A stretch of 14,352 bases of DNA. It comes from Candidatus Nomurabacteria bacterium CG_4_9_14_0_2_um_filter_32_10. GTDB taxonomy: Bacteria > Patescibacteriota > Minisyncoccia > Phycocordibacterales > UBA9973. The translations under genes were made by a program, and so were the position numbers. The stretch spans positions 1-14,352 of the forward strand of contig PFRK01000016.1 in assembly GCA_002788475.1 (NCBI GenBank), written 5' to 3'. Position 1 is the stretch's first letter. Every line of letters begins with the position of its first letter. Shown here in pieces: positions 12,908 to 14,352 of this stretch. The notes beneath the pieces are model-generated. The model searched no databases. It saw only the letters and a program-made list of their open reading frames with translations, and was not told the DNA's origin.

Positions 12908-13040
12908 ATTTTTCTTAGGATTATTTCCGATGTATTACCATAGCTTAAAGCTAAGTGGGTACTAGACATAAAAGGCCAAAGCCAAACATGATCGAAGCTC
13001 CCATAAGATAGTGTTCTAGGTAATAATCGGAAATAACCCT
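12883..13040 (-). ncRNA. Structured small RNA, candidate 6S RNA
   Basis: This RNA of about 158 nt is on the minus strand, bounded by a promoter and a rho-independent terminator, with no ORF. The 5' GGGTTATTTCCGAT (13039-13026) pairs with ATCGGAAATAATCC (12931-12918) over 14 bp. TATTACC (13025-13019) then pairs with GGTAATA (12939-12933) across a one-base bulge. A central unpaired region follows, with a small TAGCTT/AAGCTA hairpin on its 3' side. A second stem (GGGAGCT with AGTACCC) leads to a terminal GGC-TTTG-GCC loop. Closing stem, central bubble, 3'-side bubble hairpin and apical stem are the layout of 6S RNA, which binds sigma-70 RNA polymerase. The paired body is only about 123 nt, shorter than usual. 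SRP RNA was considered but its GNAR-loop core is absent. Confidence 0.55.
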
Positions 13041-13046
13041 ACTAAA

Positions 13047-13055
13047 AGTATAGCA
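13047..13055 (-). promoter_or_regulatory. Promoter of the 6S-like RNA
   Basis: On the minus strand TG-C-TATACT is an extended -10 with one mismatch in the hexamer. TTGCTA lies 16 bp upstream (13074-13069) as a 4-of-6 match to the -35. Six bases after the -10 comes AGGG, which fixes the start at 13040 or 13039, exactly where the closing stem begins. This is the only promoter in the window with both boxes recognisable. Confidence 0.7.
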
Positions 13056-13103
13056 AAGACTAAAATGTTAGCAACTAGACGAAACTAATTTTTTGTTTCT
13101 GAA

Positions 13104-13688
13104 TTATTCATCTACTCCAAAACGTTTGTAATTATATGTAGGACTTATCCCAAACCAATGTTTGATCTCATGTTCAGCTTCTTCAGGTGTTTCTGAACAA
13201 TGAACTATATTCATAACCGAACGTTTTTCTTTATTTGCAAGAGCAGGAGAATCAATAGAAAAATCCCCACGAATTGTACCCATATCTGCTTTATAGGGCA
13301 TTGTATCACCAGCAATTTTACGAACTACATCTACCGCATGTACTCCCTGCACTATCATTTTTACGAGTGGGGCACTCATCATGTAATCAACTAACCATTT
13401 ACGTATGTCTGGACCAATTTTACTAGGTTCTGTAGTCCCAAAATCTGCTAATGCATCAAAACCATATTTTTCATAAGTATCCATAGTTTTATGCCCAAGC
13501 CTAGTAATCCATTCCTCGTTTTTAGGATAGTGATTATCCATTTGATCATAAACTGGTTGAAACATCTCAAGAGCCACAATTTTTAAATCACGTTGCTCAA
13601 AACGTTTTATAATTTCTCCTATAAGTCCCTTCCGTATTCCATCTGGTTTTATCATTACATATGTCTGTTCTTCTTTTGGGTGTTTCAT
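13104..13688 (-). CDS. ndk: Nucleoside diphosphate kinase, long form
   Basis: Transfers the gamma-phosphate of ATP to other NDPs through a phosphohistidine, balancing nucleotide pools. Visible motifs are YVMIKPDGIRKGLIGEII (10-27, including KPDG), APLVKMIVQGVHAVDVVRKI (106-125), GTIRGDF (137-143) and the active-site NIVHCSETPEEAEHEI (160-175) with catalytic His163. The usual motif is NxxHGSDS; here it is HCSET. The protein has 194 aa against 140-150 for standard NDK. The extra roughly 40 residues (about 57-97) lie between HYPKNEEW and the MMSAPLVK region, a form known from CPR bacteria and some archaea. The ATG at 13688 is preceded by overlapping TATAAT boxes (13713-13703), giving a short leader without a Shine-Dalgarno. 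It lies downstream of the ATPase gene on the same strand. Confidence 0.95.
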   Translation of the reverse strand: MKHPKEEQTYVMIKPDGIRKGLIGEIIKRFEQRDLKIVALEMFQPVYDQMDNHYPKNEEWITRLGHKTMDTYEKYGFDALADFGTTEPSKIGPDIRKWLVDYMMSAPLVKMIVQGVHAVDVVRKIAGDTMPYKADMGTIRGDFSIDSPALANKEKRSVMNIVHCSETPEEAEHEIKHWFGISPTYNYKRFGVDE

Positions 13689-13758
13689 ATTTCTAATTAA
13701 AAATTATATTATAATAAACCTATCCTAGCAGATTTTTCACAAATTTCCAAATATTATA

Positions 13759-14352
13759 TTACTTCATCGAAGAATATCTCCCCATAATTTCAATTTCTAC
13801 TTCTTCCCTATCACGTCCATATTTCATATAAGAAAGTTGTTTTAAATTATCTACAATTTCAGGATTACCATTCTCAGCATCTAGTGTCCTTAGATTAAAT
13901 GGTTTAGTTGGCTGACCATTCACAAGCATGCTCATATAAGCATTACGATTATCTAATTTACTTATATCTTGAGCATTAAATATAGGTTTAAACTTTGGTT
14001 CTAAAAATGTAGCATCTTCAGTTCCCACACGAAAGACAGCCATCGAACCAACGTTACCAAAAACTGCATTTTTTATATTTTCTTCAAGCTGAGTAATATA
14101 TTGATGCGCAATATTTAAAGACAATCTATATTTTCTAGCTTCAGATAAAATAGACGCAATAGAATCTGTCGTCACATTTTGAAACTCATCAATATAAAGA
14201 TAGAAATCATTCATAGGTTTGCCAAACATATCTACACGAGAAAGTGCAGCCATCTGTATCTTCCCTACAAGCACGAGACCAATCAAATTCGCATTAATAT
14301 CTCCAAGTCTTCCCTTAGAAAGATTCACTAGAAGAATTTTCTTCTCATCCAT
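13759..14352 (-). CDS. TraD/VirD4-type DNA-binding ATPase, C-terminal part (cut by window edge)
   Basis: At least 197 residues of an AAA/FtsK-HerA-class ATPase related to type IV secretion coupling proteins. LLVNLSKGRLGDINANLIGL (7-26) is followed by the Walker B FYLYIDEFQNV (50-60, Asp55 and Glu56). EARKYRLSLNIAHQYITQL (71-89) is a typical TraG/TraD C-terminal block, and GSMAVFRVGTEDA (102-114) follows. The frame reaches the last base of the window, so the Walker A and N-terminal part lie beyond it; the first Met seen is probably internal. In CPR bacteria such proteins accompany type IV pilus or DNA-uptake/secretion genes, but no partner gene is visible here. The start is 70 bp upstream of ndk with no clear terminator between. 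Confidence 0.85.
   Translation of the reverse strand: MDEKKILLVNLSKGRLGDINANLIGLVLVGKIQMAALSRVDMFGKPMNDFYLYIDEFQNVTTDSIASILSEARKYRLSLNIAHQYITQLEENIKNAVFGNVGSMAVFRVGTEDATFLEPKFKPIFNAQDISKLDNRNAYMSMLVNGQPTKPFNLRTLDAENGNPEIVDNLKQLSYMKYGRDREEVEIEIMGRYSSMK

Noticed and set aside
12883..13040. SRP (4.5S) RNA as identity of the small RNA
   Set aside because: The conserved GGAAG/AGCAG symmetric loop and GNRA-type apex are not present. The layout with a large central bubble fits 6S better.

Overview
This 14.35-kb window is AT-rich DNA of a streamlined bacterium, most likely a member of the Candidate Phyla Radiation (Patescibacteria, Parcubacteria/Nomurabacteria-like). The pointers are mixed strands with few operons, a Pif1-type helicase beside RecG, a long-form nucleoside diphosphate kinase, a type IV coupling-type ATPase, an IF3-L35-L20 cluster without Shine-Dalgarno sites, a tRNA-Ile with anticodon UAU, and many start codons placed directly behind a -10 box. 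The genetic code looks standard, since TGA ends smpB. The lineage call is inference from protein style; no 16S rRNA is present.

Layout. 1-390: two GC-rich hairpins, then divergent serine tRNAs (GCT on minus, the unusual ACT on plus). 392-2566: recG, whose ATG lies 2 nt after the tRNA body. 2624-6526, minus strand: response regulator, ftsH, tRNA-Ile(TAT) and a Pif1-like helicase, each gene apparently with its own promoter. 6636-7572, minus strand: smpB followed by tmRNA (ssrA), the two parts of trans-translation. 7674-10288, plus strand: a phosphohexomutase, then infC-rpmI-rplT, ending at a strong terminator. 10301-12812, minus strand: an SLOG/LOG-type nucleotide-binding protein, a beta-CASP metallo-beta-lactamase RNase and a small membrane protein. 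12883-13040, minus strand: an unannotated structured RNA that resembles 6S RNA, with its own promoter and terminator. 13104-14352, minus strand: ndk and the C-terminal part of a TraD/VirD4-type ATPase cut by the window edge.

Most housekeeping genes here serve information processing: recombination and replication repair (RecG, Pif1), ribosome rescue (SmpB, tmRNA), translation (IF3, L35, L20, tRNAs), RNA turnover (beta-CASP RNase), proteolysis (FtsH) and nucleotide or sugar metabolism (NDK, phosphohexomutase).

The less ordinary content lies between and inside the genes. There is a palindromic element family with one copy inserted in frame in recG and one in a spacer. Degenerate 7-bp repeat arrays fill three spacers, two of them running up to the start codons of rpmI and rplT. 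Five genes have a -10 box exactly 6 nt before the ATG, which predicts leaderless mRNA. Two related hairpins end in a -10 box. The receiver protein has Glu in place of the phosphorylated Asp.
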